64,000 bases of DNA from Tipula vernalis. Taxonomy: Eukaryota > Arthropoda > Insecta > Diptera > Tipulidae. Numbering within the stretch: the first letter of the stretch is position 1; the number at the start of each line of letters is the position of its first letter. Of the stretch, positions 24,606 through 37,556 are shown in pieces. A model generated the notes under the pieces. That model ran no database searches. It worked only from the letters and a program-made list of their open reading frames with translations, and was not told the DNA's origin. The DNA is taken from positions 69,428,789 through 69,492,788 of the forward strand of contig OY282558.1 in assembly GCA_958295665.1 (NCBI GenBank). The letters run 5' to 3'. Position numbers and translations under genes: made by a program.

Positions 24606-27600
24606 AATTTTATATTACAGTTTCTTTATTTAACAATATTAATTATATCTTGTTTGTTTGACCATCAAAAATGCAATACCAATCCAAATCATATTAGTGA
24701 TGATAATGATTAGATAGTACAATCGCACACGTAAGACTAGGTGACCAAAAAACGGATAATAATCAAAAGAAAAAATCCCCATTTTCAAACAAAAATAATT
24801 TCCAATTGAGTTATACTAAAGACTACTCGCCTCAATGACTCGTACATATAGACATCGTTAGTTCGATTTTAGTTCAATCAACTGGGTTATATAATATCGT
24901 AATGTAGTTGAAAAATCGACCAGCATAACCTCTTTAAATCCTAATAATTTTTAATGGGTTGGAAAAGTGTGAAATTTAATTGAATTGGTTTAAAATCTTT
25001 CAACTCGAAAAAACTCGACTGAATTGCATAATTTTGGGAAATATTTAAAGTCCGACTTTTTTTAAAGTTTCAATCCTGTTGAGGTTAATGTATATTTCCC
25101 GGCGTCAGCCAACATCGAATATCAATATAGAACTAGCAACTCGTTCCCTGCAGTAGCAGTAGTTTCGAAGTATAAATAAACTTAATAAATAAAAATTTCT
25201 AATGTTTGCATAACATTTAAGGTTAAACCATAACCCAATGAATAAGAAAGCTTTTAGAGAGCTTATTTAAAAATTAAATTATGCTGGAAAATTTAAATTT
25301 TTCAGGTTTCAGCAGTAAAACTAATGGAATTTCCTATAACAAAATATTTTCCCGGTATTGTTAGTTTTTATAAAAGTTCGTCAGGAAAACTACTTACATA
25401 GTTCGAATAATTCAAAGCGAGAACTAGGTAACCAAAATACGTTGAAACACCTCATAAACCAACTTCAATATGTGATTCTTGTTTCAACTTTTTATTAATC
25501 ACTTTGAATCATGTTCAAAAATTAAAAAGTCTTAGATTTATTGACCCAAACATTTCACAAAAATTAATTAATCTTCCTAAGCCATGACTAATTATATTTG
25601 CAGGTACATATAATATGTACATCTTTCTGAAAATTTCCATTTCTCATCCCAAATCTCAAAATTTTTTTTTGGCTTGATGAGAATTTTTTTTAATTTTGTT
25701 TGGTACCATCATAATCCTCTTCAAACAGCCATATTACAAAAGATTCAATTAAATACACAATAATTTTTTTTGTAGGCTTCGTTATTATTATCCTTGCTTA
25801 AATCTATAAATACATAAAATAAAAATTACCACAGGGGTTTGTCCTACAAAATTTCTGAAATTCATCCATTTTTCATGTTATCATTAATAACGCGCTGCGC
25901 ACCAACACACAGCATTCACTTTAACTACTGTATATCATTTTGCACCTACACAGTGTATTTTTTTGCCTGTGCAAATAATTTCTCTAATAAATCTTTTGAA
26001 TTTACATAGAATACATGTACCTTCGGCGACGATGGAAAACTAACATCACACCAAAGAGACAACACAAGTAAAAAAACTAAACAAGTTCCATTATCGCGCA
26101 AATTTCTCTTTGTTTTATGTTAATTTACATTTTAACACAAATCTCTCGCCTTGAGACGGTACCAACAACAAAATATTGTGTAATTTTATAATATTCTTTT
26201 GATAACGATTATCTAAATTCCCACTCAATGATATAAATTTTAATTAAACTACCGATACACCAACCGCAAGGATGGGAAGTAAAAAATTCGTAACATACAC
26301 AAACTAACCGACGACTACGACAATCAATGTAATAAATTATTAAACTAACAAAAGAAATAAGTGATTAAAAAAGTTGTACAAATACTACTTTAAACATACA
26401 CAAATACAAAGCGAACCAAAAAATAAAAGCTCATCAAGCTTATAAATCCATGCCCTATATATTTCTAATTCCGCAGAATAGAAAACACACACATTCTCAG
26501 AAGAAAATAAAAAATGAAAATCACTTGTTATATTTTTCATGTTTTTTTTTGTGCTTTTACCATTTTTCTTCGGAGCTTTTTTAATTTTTTTTTTTCTTAT
26601 TTACTCAACAAAAGAAAAATTGTTGTTTTCGGGTAGGTTTTTCACCAAAAAAGGAAAAATAACGATTAAAAAGTATAAAAGCACAACGATGTCAGAAAAA
26701 TGAAACTTTAAAAAGAATTTAGAATATTTTACTGGATTTTGTGTATACGTGCACAATAGGTGTCTTTGAAAGCTTTCACATATATTTTATTGTTTATATG
26801 TTTTTATACATTCTCCTACACATGGGAGGGGGGAGGGAGATGTACAAAAACAAAACACTAACATAAACTAGTAAAAGTTTTTGTTTATTTAGTGTAGCTC
26901 GTTTAATCCTCCGAATTTAACTTAATCGTGTTTTGGATTAAAAGATTTGTTCTTTGCTTCATGCTTCGGAATTTTTTTTTTTTCTAAAGCTTTTTCCTAA
27001 TACTCTGATATACATATATATACGAGTATATATGTATCTTACACGCGTACAAATTAATTTAAAGAACAACATTTCAAATATGGATGACGTAAGCGAGCGG
27101 TAAACTCAATAATTACAGTTTACAAATTTTTCGTGACACACCGCAAAAAAATTCGAGTGAGTGGGAGCAAAAAATTCCCCTTTTTATTTTTTTCGAGTGA
27201 AAAACTGTTCTATTTATTATTTTCACTCTTACTTATTTTCACGTTTACTGCGGATAAAAATGTTCCCGAAAAATGTGGTTGATAGTTTCATGATGGAATC
27301 AATTTAGTTCAATTTTTCGATTCAAATTTATTACGATTATTTTTGTTTTCATTTTTTCACCGGAGAAAAATCATTTCCATTAAATTCACCTGTCAAACGG
27401 GGAATAGATAATTGATTTATTTCTCAATCGTGTCGGATGTGTGTGTGTTTTAATTAAAAGGCATTCGCATGGAAATAAATATTTCACAGTTGAATTATGT
27501 TTTTTCTGGAACAAAATTAATTAATTCGTTGTGGTCCAACTATGACATTTTGAGACTGTTACCTTTAACGTTCAATATATAAAGCTCAACATTACATATT

Positions 27601-29640
27601 AAACATATTGTGTGTTAAATATATAAAATGCTTTCCAAATCCATCGAGTGCCATTTATAAATGGCTCTCATTCTATAAAATAAGAAAATCTTATTTTTAA
27701 TTGTTCATAATATTTAGCTTATTTGAAAGCTTTATTGTAACAGTTTTCTAAAGTAAAAGTATTAATCTTAAAAACTTCAGGCGCTGAATTCTGACCAAGT
27801 GACAAATTATTTTTTTGTGATGTGGATACTAAAAAACGATTATAAGGGTTGATTTTGATGAGTTGACCATTTTTATTAATGAAAAATATTTTCACTAGAA
27901 ATTTAAATTTTTCAGGGCCTTTTAATAAAAAATGTTATAAAAAATTGTCTTTTCATCAGGATAAATAAGAATATTCTAATCGACATTTTATAATAGAATG
28001 AAGCTTTAAAATTTAAATCACATTGAACTGAATTATAAACTGAATAATTAAGCTTTGTTCAAATGCTTTTAAACTTGAAAAAGATATTTCTTAATTCAAC
28101 TGAATTTCTAAACACAATTGAAACTTGAATCGAGCTTGTGAGTTTTTCTTTTGCCTTTATATCACTGTAGATTTAAGAAATTCTAAAAATTTTACAGCTA
28201 AAAGCCGTTTCAGTGGAAAGAAATTTATTTCTATGTAACTCTAGAATTGCACGTTAAAAATGTTTTATTTTAATTCGCCCCATCATCTCGCCACAAATGT
28301 TAGCTATATGGTTGTGATACTGCTTGTGGTATGGTGCTAAATATTATTTCGGTGGTTTATTCTGATTTTAATATGAAGCAAAAATTTAATTTTTATGACC
28401 TTGAAATACGCCTCTCAAGGTCATGTTTAAAAATAAGCAGCTTTTGTCTGAAATGTTCTGAACCGAATACTAATTTCTTGTTAATGACTAGTGTTTGCTT
28501 ACTTAGGTTTGAATTTGACTTACTTTGATTAACTTAGGTTTGAATAGTGTCTCGACCTATTTATTGCGTTGCAGCAAGCAGATCAAAATTTGAAACTAAA
28601 CTAACAAGTAAAGTATGATTGTTCTGTTCGTTGGACCATTTCACCGTGAATATTTCCCCGAAAAATGATGATTTTGACATTATCCAGTTCCTTAGAGCTT
28701 GTGCAAATACTTGTGGTTATTTAGGCGTTTAACCATTTCCGTTCCGCATCTCGATTTTGATTGTTGAATACGTTTCACCTGATTGGTGTAATTGTACCAC
28801 GTTCCAGACTATATTGGTCGGGCTAATTAGACTTTTCGAAATTGTTTAGCCGGGAAAAGTTCTGAGGCATGTTCAATATATGTGAAGGTTCTTGTCCAGG
28901 TGACAAAGACGAACGTCTTTTATATGGTTAAGGATTTTCAGTTTATTCCAATATCCGAAACAATCAATCAATCAATCACATTAGTTGAAAACGAAATTCT
29001 ATTAAAAAAATTTATGTAAAATTCACATAATTGTTTAATTAAAAAATTCTTAGAACTAACTTTTTTCAAACAAAAAAAAAGCAAAAGAAAAAACTTAAAT
29101 CCTTAATATAAATAAACAAAACTTTCGTAAAGTCTTTAAACTCACATTTCCTTGGTAAATGCTTAATATTTCTAGAAATTGTTTAGGCTTTCAAAATTAA
29201 AATACATAATTTCTGCGTTCCATTTAACGTGACAAAGTACACACAAGTACTTCTGACTGCACGCAGCTACTCTTGCTAAATTTTATGAGTAGTTTGCTTT
29301 TTGAATTTATGGCGATTTCGTTACCAGAATATTTAGTACAACTAATCCATATTATTTTAATGCAATAATAATGTTTAACAACAAACAATAATGTTTAAAA
29401 ACAAAATTTTAATGCAATAATAATGTTATGTAATTACTTATTAATTATTTAAAAAATCGAGCCTCAGACATTTTTACAAAAGTAAAGCACACGTCCTCTT
29501 TTAAGCAAAACCAAATATTTCAGCACTTAGCAGAAACATTGTGTAGTAAATGTAGTACATATGCCCTAACAGAGATGTCACCATATCGACATATTATAGA
29601 CACATTTGTTTTGATTGCATAAAACAAACAAATGTATATT
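24606..29640. other. 5-kb AT-rich stretch, no supported gene
   Basis: No frame above chance length shows a known domain. The 28,640-28,930 part is less AT-rich and may be a decayed transposon, but I could not place it in any frame. Small items: a purine-rich 'gggaggggggagggaga' near 26,825, tandem 'atca' near 28,960, and many poly-A/T runs. A short open frame at 28,331-28,528 has no recognisable features. Confidence 0.5.
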
Positions 29641-29649
29641 AAATTATAT

Positions 29650-29715
29650 ATGATGAGATAGCCGAGGTAGTAAGGTGATGGAGTATAGCGAAGAAGGTCT
29701 GGAGTGCGAATCTAA
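29650..29715 (+). repeat. tRNA-derived SINE head (A- and B-box-like)
   Basis: Positions 29,659-29,670 (TAGCCGAGGTAG) match 10 of 12 bases of the tRNA A-box consensus, and 29,703-29,713 (AGTGCGAATCT) is a degenerate B box. The spacing fits an internal Pol III promoter. There is no acceptor stem or intact T-arm, so this is a tRNA-like SINE head rather than a tRNA gene. Related B-box-like sequences occur at 29,887-29,900 (minus), 30,371-30,385 (minus), 30,419-30,432 (plus) and 30,728-30,740 (plus). Confidence 0.5.
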
Positions 29716-30051
29716 ACAAAGTCAACGAAAAAATTTGTTTTTAGATGAAAAATTTTGAATTGGGGATAATCTGAGAAGATTAATCGGGATCGAGATCGCT
29801 ACAAAAAAAAATTGGTAAAATTCGTGGAAATAAAAAACAAAATCAAATTGTTGCTTAAAAAAGAAATAAAGTCGTAAGTTTGAAGAAGAATCGAACTCCA
29901 AACCTTTCGCATACCACTCCTTCTCTTACCCCCCAACTACTCATCTTTATATAATTTCTACTCAGTTTTTCGTTTAAATACTGATAAAGGCGAAAAATCG
30001 CATACAAATTTTTGTTATTTTACCAGGCGAACAGAATTTAAAAAACAACAT

Positions 30052-30147
30052 AATTGTCAGCAACGTAACATTATTTTGTATCAAAGCCTGCCACTTCAAG
30101 TTATGTGACACTTGAACATACAAAATAAAGTCATATTGCTGACAATT
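30052..30147. repeat. 96-bp palindromic (MITE-like) unit, copy 1
   Basis: It begins aattgtcagcaacg and ends ttgctgacaatt. The terminal inverted repeats are about 29 bp with roughly five mismatches, and an inner ttcaag...cttgaa pair lies between them. The same unit occurs inverted at 30,476-30,571. Confidence 0.75.
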
Positions 30148-30475
30148 CTACCTTCTTGTAATTTCTGTTCGCCTGTTAAAATGACAAAACTTTTTTGCGA
30201 TTTTTGATGGAAAAAAAAAAATTAAATTTCTGCTCACCTGATAAAAATAAAAATTAACTTTTTTTAATTAAAAAGGCAATCAATCTCCCTCCATACATAA
30301 CTCTCCTCCAGCAACCACCCAAATAGAAAATTTGGAGCTCTTTATTACAATAAAGAAATCCTTCAGCGGCGAGGATCGAACTCTTACCATAAGAGAGCAG
30401 ATTAAAACCATAGAGGTCTCGAGTTCGATCCCCACACCTGAAGGAATTTTAACAGAAGAAGGCACAAGAAGGCAG

Positions 30476-30571
30476 AATTGTCAGCAATATAACTTTATTT
30501 TGTATGTTCAAGTGTCACATAACTTGAAGTGGCAGGCTTTGATACAAAATAATGTCACGTTGCTGACAATT
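30476..30571. repeat. 96-bp palindromic (MITE-like) unit, copy 2
   Basis: Reverse complement of the unit at 30,052-30,147, with a few substitutions and the same length. It lies in the right arm of the large inverted repeat. Confidence 0.75.
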
Positions 30572-30899
30572 ATGTTTTTTTTTTTTTAATTCTGTTCGCC
30601 TGGTAAAATAACAAAAAATTTTATACGATTTTTCACCAAGTGCGATTTTATCAGAAACGAAAAAATAGGTAGAATTTTATATAGAGATGAGTGGTTGGGT
30701 GGTAAGATGAAGGAGTGATGTGTGTTTGGAGTTCGATTTTTGGAACTTCCAATTTTTTAAGCAGAAATTTGATTTTTTTTTTTATTTACACGAATTTATT
30801 TACACGAATATTTAGTACAACTAATCGGTCAAAAATGACTGATCAGTTTTCAAATTAATAATTAATTTTACAACTTTCCATGTTGCACGTAAATGTTTT

Positions 30900-33800
30900 T
30901 AAATTAAATTTTATGTTCGCAACTAATTTTCTGCGTTCCATTTACCATCTACTCGCAAGTACTTATTTGTACTTTGCAACGTCAAATGGAACGCAGTAAA
31001 TATGTTCTAAATTCTTGAAATTTTTAAAACACTTTAAATTCATTAAGTAAATTCGTAAAATTTCTTGCTCTATCTCCATATTTATTCAAGTAACAGAGAT
31101 TCTGATTGTCAGGAAACTTCTCAAAATTTAATAATTTTTTTGATATTTGAAATTTTTGGTGACTTAATTTTTTTTTGGCAGTAATTTTAAATTCATTAAA
31201 TTCGTCCCTTTAAATTTTTTAAATTCTGAAACCTTCTTGATTTTCTTAAAATTTGACCAAAAAAATCTCTAAAATACTTGAAATATTTGTTTTAAGATAT
31301 TGTATAAAATGATATAAGTTCATGTGATTCTTAAAGCTCTTAAAAATTTTGAAATCGAGAATATTTAAATCCTTTTGAAAAATTGTTTGTAGAATCTTAA
31401 ATTTAAACAATTTTAAAATTCAATAAATTTATTAAATCTTTCTAAATTAATCAAAAATTAAAAATTCATTTATTTTTTTTGAAAATTTTTAAACTTTAAA
31501 ATTGTTGGTGTTGTTTTAAATTTAAAGATATTTTAAATTCCTAAACTTTATTTTTATTTAATTTTTGACTTTCTGAACTGGTGCTATTGTTCAAATTTTT
31601 AAAAAATTTTAAAAATTTTTTGAATTTTTTAAAATTTTACGAAATTCTTTAAAATTGTTGTTTGAAACTATAAACTACCTCAGATATCATTGGTCTTTAA
31701 AGTAGTTCAAATAATTCTTAAACTTAAAATTTCTAAAAAACTGTTTAAAAAAACTTAGTTTGTTTAATTTTTTTCTAACTTGTTAAAATGATTCGCTTCA
31801 GAAATTTAGCTCACTTTTGAAATTTATTGCAGAATTCTAAATTTAATTAGATTCATTAGATTTCCTAAAATGGATGTGCTTAAAATATTGAGATTCTGTA
31901 TGGCTTGGTTTTCTTTTAATTTACTTTTAAAAATCAGAAAATTTATTAAATATTTTTAAATTTGGCAAAATTGTAAAATTTACAAATTTTTTTCAAAATT
32001 TGTAAACTTTATATCCATTTAATTATAAAAGTTCTGATCTGGTGTTCGTGAACTTCTTAAATTTTAAGAAATTATTTAAAATTGTTACTTTTCTCAAAAA
32101 TCCGATATCTAAATTACTTGAAATATCTAGAATCTCAAAATGGCTTGAATTCAAATTATTCGTAAATCTCTGGAAAATTTTAAAATCTAAATTTTCTTAA
32201 AACCTGTATCTTTTATTTTGTTGAAATTTGTGAAGTAACTCGCCTCTGAAATTTAGCTCAATTTTTTAATTTATTTTAGTATCTTAAATTTCATAAAATT
32301 CTTTAAAATTTTAATATATTATCTTAAAATTATTGAGTTTCTGATTCTGGGATTAATTTAAGTAAATTATTTAAAATTCAGGAAATTTATTGAATTTTTT
32401 AAAGTGGTCAAAATCGTAAAATTTAATAATTTTTTTCAAAATTCTTTAACTTTCTGTTTGTGTATTTATGCAAGTTTTCAACTGATGCTATTCTTTACAT
32501 TTTTTAAAATTCTGAATATTCCTTTATTCTGTTAAAATTTGACGCAATTCTTTAAAATTGTTTGTTTTCTGAAAAATCTGAAACTCGTAAAATACTAAAG
32601 AATAAGAATTGATCGAATTTCTTAAAACCTTTTAAAAAAACTTAAATAAATTCTTTGAATTTTTTAAAAATTTTGAAATAATCTCGCTTTTGAAATTAAG
32701 CACGATTTTGTAATTTTTTTAGAATCTTAAACTTTTTCAAATGTATATCCGTAAAATTATTAAAATTATAATTGCTGTGTTTTGCATAATTGCTGTGAGT
32801 GTTTCTTTAAATTTTTAAAAATTCTGAAAATTTCCCGAATTTCTTAAAATTTGACGAAAGTGTTTAAAATTGTAAATTTTTGTAAATCACATAAATTTAA
32901 GTAATTCTAAAACCTAAAATTTCGATAAACCTGTCTAAAAGACCTAATTTGTTTAATTAATCTCGTTTCTGAAATTAAACTCTCTTTTGAATCTATTTCA
33001 TTAATTTAATTAAATCCTTTAATGTTTAAAAATGTAAAATGTTCTTAAAACAGTGAGATTCTGATTGTCTGGCTTTTCTTCAAATTAACTTTTTAAATTC
33101 CAGAAAAAATTTATCAAATATTTTTAAATTTATCAAAATTGTAAAATTTACAAATTTTTTTGAAAATTTGAAAAATTTATATTCATTTAATTACGAAAGT
33201 TTTGATGAAAATTATTCTTTAAATTTTTAAAAATTCTAAAAAATTTTAGATTTCTAAATTTCAACTCTTTAAATCTCTTGGAAATTTTGAAATCGTGAAT
33301 TTCTTAGAACCTGTTAAACAACATAAATTTTTATGTTGTTAAAATTTTTAAAATAATGTTTGCTTTTGAAATTTAGTTAGATTCTTAAATTTAAATGAGT
33401 CTTAAAACTACTGAGGTTTAAATTGTTCAGGTTTTCTTTAAAACAAATTTAAATTTCAGTAAATTTATTAAATCTTTTTAAATTTGTCTAAATTAAAAAA
33501 TATACAAATTTTTTTGAAAATTTGTAAACTTTATATCCATTTAATTATAAAAGTTCTGATCTGGTGATTTTTTTTAAAATTTTTAAGAATTCGGAAAATT
33601 TGCTTGAACTTCTTAAATTTTACGAATTTTTTTAAAATTGTTACTTTCTGAAAAATCCGATATATAAATTACTTTAAATATTTAGAATCTCAAAATGGCA
33701 TGAATTCAAATAATTTGTAAGTCTCTTGATAATTTTGAAATCTAGAATTTCTTAAAATCCTCTAAAAAATCTTAATTTATTTTATTTTGTTGAAATTTTT

Positions 33801-36240
33801 GAAGCAACTCGCCTCTGAAATTTAGCTCATTTTTAATTTATTTTAGAATCCTAAATTTAATAAAATTCTTAAAAATTGTAAAATGTATTATCTTAAAATT
33901 ATTGAGTTTCTGATTCTGGGATTAATTTAAGTAAATTATTTAAAATTCAGGAAATTTATTAAATTTTTCAAATTGGTCAAAATCGTAAAATTTAAAATTT
34001 TTTTAAAAATTCTTGAACTTTCTGTTCATGTAATTATGAAAGTTTTCAACTGATGCTATTCTTTACATTTCTAAAAATTTTGAATATTCCTTGATTCTGT
34101 TAAAATTTGACGCAATTCCTCTTTAAAATTGTTTGTTTTCTCAAAAATTTGAAACTCTTAAAATACTAAACAATAAAGTAATTCTTAAACCTCTTGAAAA
34201 TTTTAAAATATAGAATTTCCCAAAACCTTTTAAAAAAACTTAAATAAATTCTTTTAATTTGTTAAAAAATTTTGAATAATCTCGCTCCTGAAATTTAGCA
34301 CGATTTTTTAATTTTTTTAGAATCTTAAACTTTTTCAAATATCATATATGTGTAAAATTTTTTAAAATTCACTTCTATATTTTGAAACTTTAAAATTCTT
34401 GGTGTCTTAAAAATTTTTTTTTGCTTAATGGCAAATTTTAAAACTTTGTATTCAATTATTTATTAAAGTTCTCATCTGAAGTGTTTCTTTAAGTTTTTGA
34501 AAATTCTGAAAATTTATCAAGTTTCTTAAAATTTGACGAAAGTGTTTAAATTTGTAAATTTTTGTAAATCACCTAAATTCAAGTAATTCTTAAACCTAAA
34601 ATTTCGATAAACCTGTCTAAAAAACTTAATTTGTTTAATTTATCTCGTTTCTGAAATTCAACTTTCTTTTGTCTTAAATGTTTAAAAATGTAAAAACATT
34701 GAGATTCTGATTGTCTGGCTTTTCTTCAAATTAACTTAAATAAATTTATCAAATATTTTTGAAAATTTGAAAACATTCTATTTATTTAATTACGAAAGTT
34801 TCGATGGAAGTTATTCTTTAAATTTTTAAAAATTCTGAAAATTCCTTGAACTTCTTAAATTTGACGAAATTCTTTAAAAATTAACAATTTTAAGTTTTTC
34901 TGAAAAATCTGAAACCTAAATTGCTTGAAATATTTGGTATCTTGAAATAACCTAAATGACTTTCGTAATTCTCTTGAAAATAATTAAACCAAGAATTTTT
35001 TAGAACCAGTTCAAATTTTAATTTGTTCAAATTTTTGAACTAACATCGCTTTTGAAATTTAGCACTCTTTTAAGTCACTTGTTTAAATTCATGAAATTTA
35101 AGAAATTGGTCAAAAATTTTAAACATTTTAATTTGTTTGGAAAATATTGAAACTCAAATATTTTTGTTATCTTAAAATTATTCTAAATTCTTTAAATTCT
35201 TAAACTTTATATTCATTTAATTATTTAAGTTCTAATCTGCTGCTATTATTTAAATTTTTATAAAATTCTTAAAATTTCTAGAATTTTATAAAATTTGGCG
35301 AATTGCTTTAAAAGTGTATGTTTTTTTTAAAAATATGAAACTCTGAAATATTGAATTACTTATTTGGGATCTTAAAATGACCTAAATTCATGTAATTCTT
35401 AGACCTTTTGAAAATGTTGACATTTAAAAGTTGTTGAAACCTGAACTTAGAAAAACTTAATTTCTTTAAATGTTTTTAATTTGTTAAAATTTTTGAAATT
35501 AACTCACTTTTGAAATTTATTTCTGAATCTTAAATTTAATTAACTTCTAAAATTTTTTAAAATTTATGTACTTAAAAATGTTGAGATTCTGATTGCCTGG
35601 GGAAATTTTTTAAAATTCGGAAAAAGTATGTAAAATTTATTCATTTGTTTGAAAATTTGTAAACTTTATATTTATTAAATTATGCAAGTTCTGATCAAGC
35701 GTTATTCTTTAAAGTTTTTAAAATTCTTAAAATTCCTTGAACTTCTTAAATTTGACAAAATTCTTTAAAATTGTTAGTTTTCTGAAAAAATTTAGAACCT
35801 AAATTATATAAAATATCTGGTATTTTAAATTGACCTAAATTTAAGACTTTGGTAAATCTCTTGAAAATTTTGAATTCTAGAATTTTTAAAACCTGTTAAA
35901 AAAAATCTCAATTTATTTTAATATTTGAAAAACCTCACAGTTGAAATTTAGTAAATTTTCGTAATTTACTTTAGAATATTAAATTTAATTAATGGTTTTA
36001 AAATGTTTTTCTTTAAAATTAATGAAATCCGGATTGGCATGATTTTCTTTTTTAAATTTGACAAAATTTTAAAATGAATTTTTTGGGAAATTCGTAAATT
36101 TTATATTCATGTAATTATGAAAGTTCTCTTGGATGCCATCTTTTATTTATTTATTATTCTATTAAATTTATATAAAGTTCTAAAAATTTCGCGAAATTGT
36201 TCTGAAGGTCTAAAATCGAAGTTCTGATCTTGAATGATCT
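30900..36240. repeat. old tandem array, about 450-bp unit, very diverged
   Basis: Two anchors recur in fixed order. The first is 'gagattctgattgtctgg' and variants, at about 31,090, 31,890, 32,337, 33,055, 33,412, 33,898, 34,702 and 35,583. The second is 'actttatattcatttaatta' followed by a Gtt-ctgatctg phrase, at about 31,546, 32,007, 32,448, 33,177, 33,527, 34,016, 34,446, 34,778, 35,205, 35,660 and 36,090. Most second-anchor spacings are 430-490 bp. Between anchors, phrases such as 'cttaaatttgacgaaattc' and 'ttaaacctcttgaaaattt' repeat in the same order. The copies are strongly diverged and AT-rich, so the array is ancient. No coding capacity. Confidence 0.85.
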
Positions 36241-37344
36241 TGAAGCCGCGCTCGGTTTCTCATTTAAAAATTCCAATATATTCAATCCGCTCCGGATTAT
36301 CAATTAAATCCCAACACAATAATTTAATAAAATTACTTAATTTTTAAATAAATTTTAAGATTCAAATTTAAAAATCTTTTCAAAATTATTACTAGAATAA
36401 TTCTATACCAACAAGGACTTGGTTTGAAACTATTCATTCCGGAATGAAATATACGGCATTGTTGTTGTAGGATTCCCAAAGTAAGACTACAAATATATAA
36501 TAATCCAATAAAGCGAACACAAATGTCCACCCAAGCCGCAAACCAATTTAAAATATGAAGAGACACCCTACGAAAACGTAAGAGAGTATCTCTAGATCTA
36601 TACAGACATGCACATACTCCATATACACAAACATGGAGGTCTATATACATTCAACACAACAAACATTCCTCCTCATATTCTGTTCCATGATTACGTCATC
36701 AAACCAACAAACAAGAAACAAACAAAAATACCTACACATGCCACCATATCCACACAAACGCAAACAAAACCTACTCAAACCAGTTTTGGGTATACGAGTA
36801 TTATATATGTACATAAAAAACCGCTGTCGGCTCTGATTATATACAACCCTTACCATAGCAAATCATAATAGATATAATAAAACGAAACAATAAAATTTTA
36901 CACAAATTCATATCACATATACCTATGTACATAGCCCAGTATATGTGTTATGAAAAATACCTCGAACGATAACCGGATAGTACCGCTATGATATTTTGAA
37001 CACATCTTTGTTGATAACTATCCTCTTCAACTAATTTTTATTCACTTTCACAATATTATTTACTACACTAATTAATAACTACCTTAACACTTTCACTTAA
37101 CACTAGCTTTTATCAATTTAATTAATTCAATTCACTAAAACACTAAAATTCCCGATAAAGCACTCACGAGCAAAATTACTAAACACAACAAAATCAAACT
37201 AAACTTAAATTAAATTAAGTTAATTAAACTAAAGTAAATAAATAAAAAATAGATACAAAATTTAATTTAATTTAATTCAATTTAATTCACGGAGAAAGAA
37301 AAAGCACGTCTTTCTTCGCCGACCTTCACTTTCCAACCGACTGA
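36241..37344. other. unassigned 1.1-kb island inside the 450-bp array
   Basis: The array breaks off after about 36,240 and resumes at about 37,345; the sequence between has a different, A/C-rich plus-strand composition ('acactttcacttaacact') and none of the array anchors. Open frames at 36,333-36,868 overlap on both strands and match nothing. It behaves like an insertion, perhaps a solo LTR or a non-autonomous element, but I could not define its ends. Confidence 0.5.
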
Positions 37345-37541
37345 ATTTTTTATAAGTATTGTTTTAAAATTCTTTATTTGAAAATTTTGAAACTCTAAAC
37401 TTTTTGGTGTTTTTAAATTGTTTTAAATTCATTCAATTCTTAAATTTTATATTTATTTAATTATTGAGGTTCAGAATTGTTATTCTTTAAATTCTTAAAA
37501 ACTCTAAAAATTTGTTGAAGCTCTTGAAATTTGACGAAATA
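37345..37541. repeat. fragment of the 450-bp array
   Basis: It contains the second anchor ('attttatatttatttaatta', near 37,446) followed by 'gaagctcttgaaatttgacg', in the array order. It ends abruptly at about 37,541, where the gypsy element begins. Confidence 0.75.
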
Positions 37542-37556
37542 TGATTTATGTGCTAA

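Larger units (their letters stand above)
29820..30807. repeat. large inverted repeat with SINE-like and palindromic cores
   Basis: Arms of about 363 bp (29,820-30,182 and 30,445-30,807) are reverse complements with moderate divergence. All paired landmarks centre on about 30,313: 'cgaactccaaac' at 29,892 with 'gtttggagttcg' at 30,724; 'ttaccaggcgaacag' near 30,020 with its complement near 30,592; the 96-bp palindromes; and 'ctgttaaaat' at 30,173 with 'attttaacag' at 30,445. The 262-bp spacer holds a second small inverted pair (30,361-30,384 and 30,421-30,444) around B-box-like GAGTTCGATCC sequences. It may be two SINE copies inserted head to head, or one foldback element. A 85-codon open frame here is incidental. 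Confidence 0.8.

Noticed and set aside
28640..28930. Possible decayed transposon in the less AT-rich patch
   Set aside because: Neither strand gave a motif string that I could assign to a family.
29650..29715. A functional tRNA gene
   Set aside because: Only A- and B-box-like words are present; acceptor stem and cloverleaf pairing are missing.
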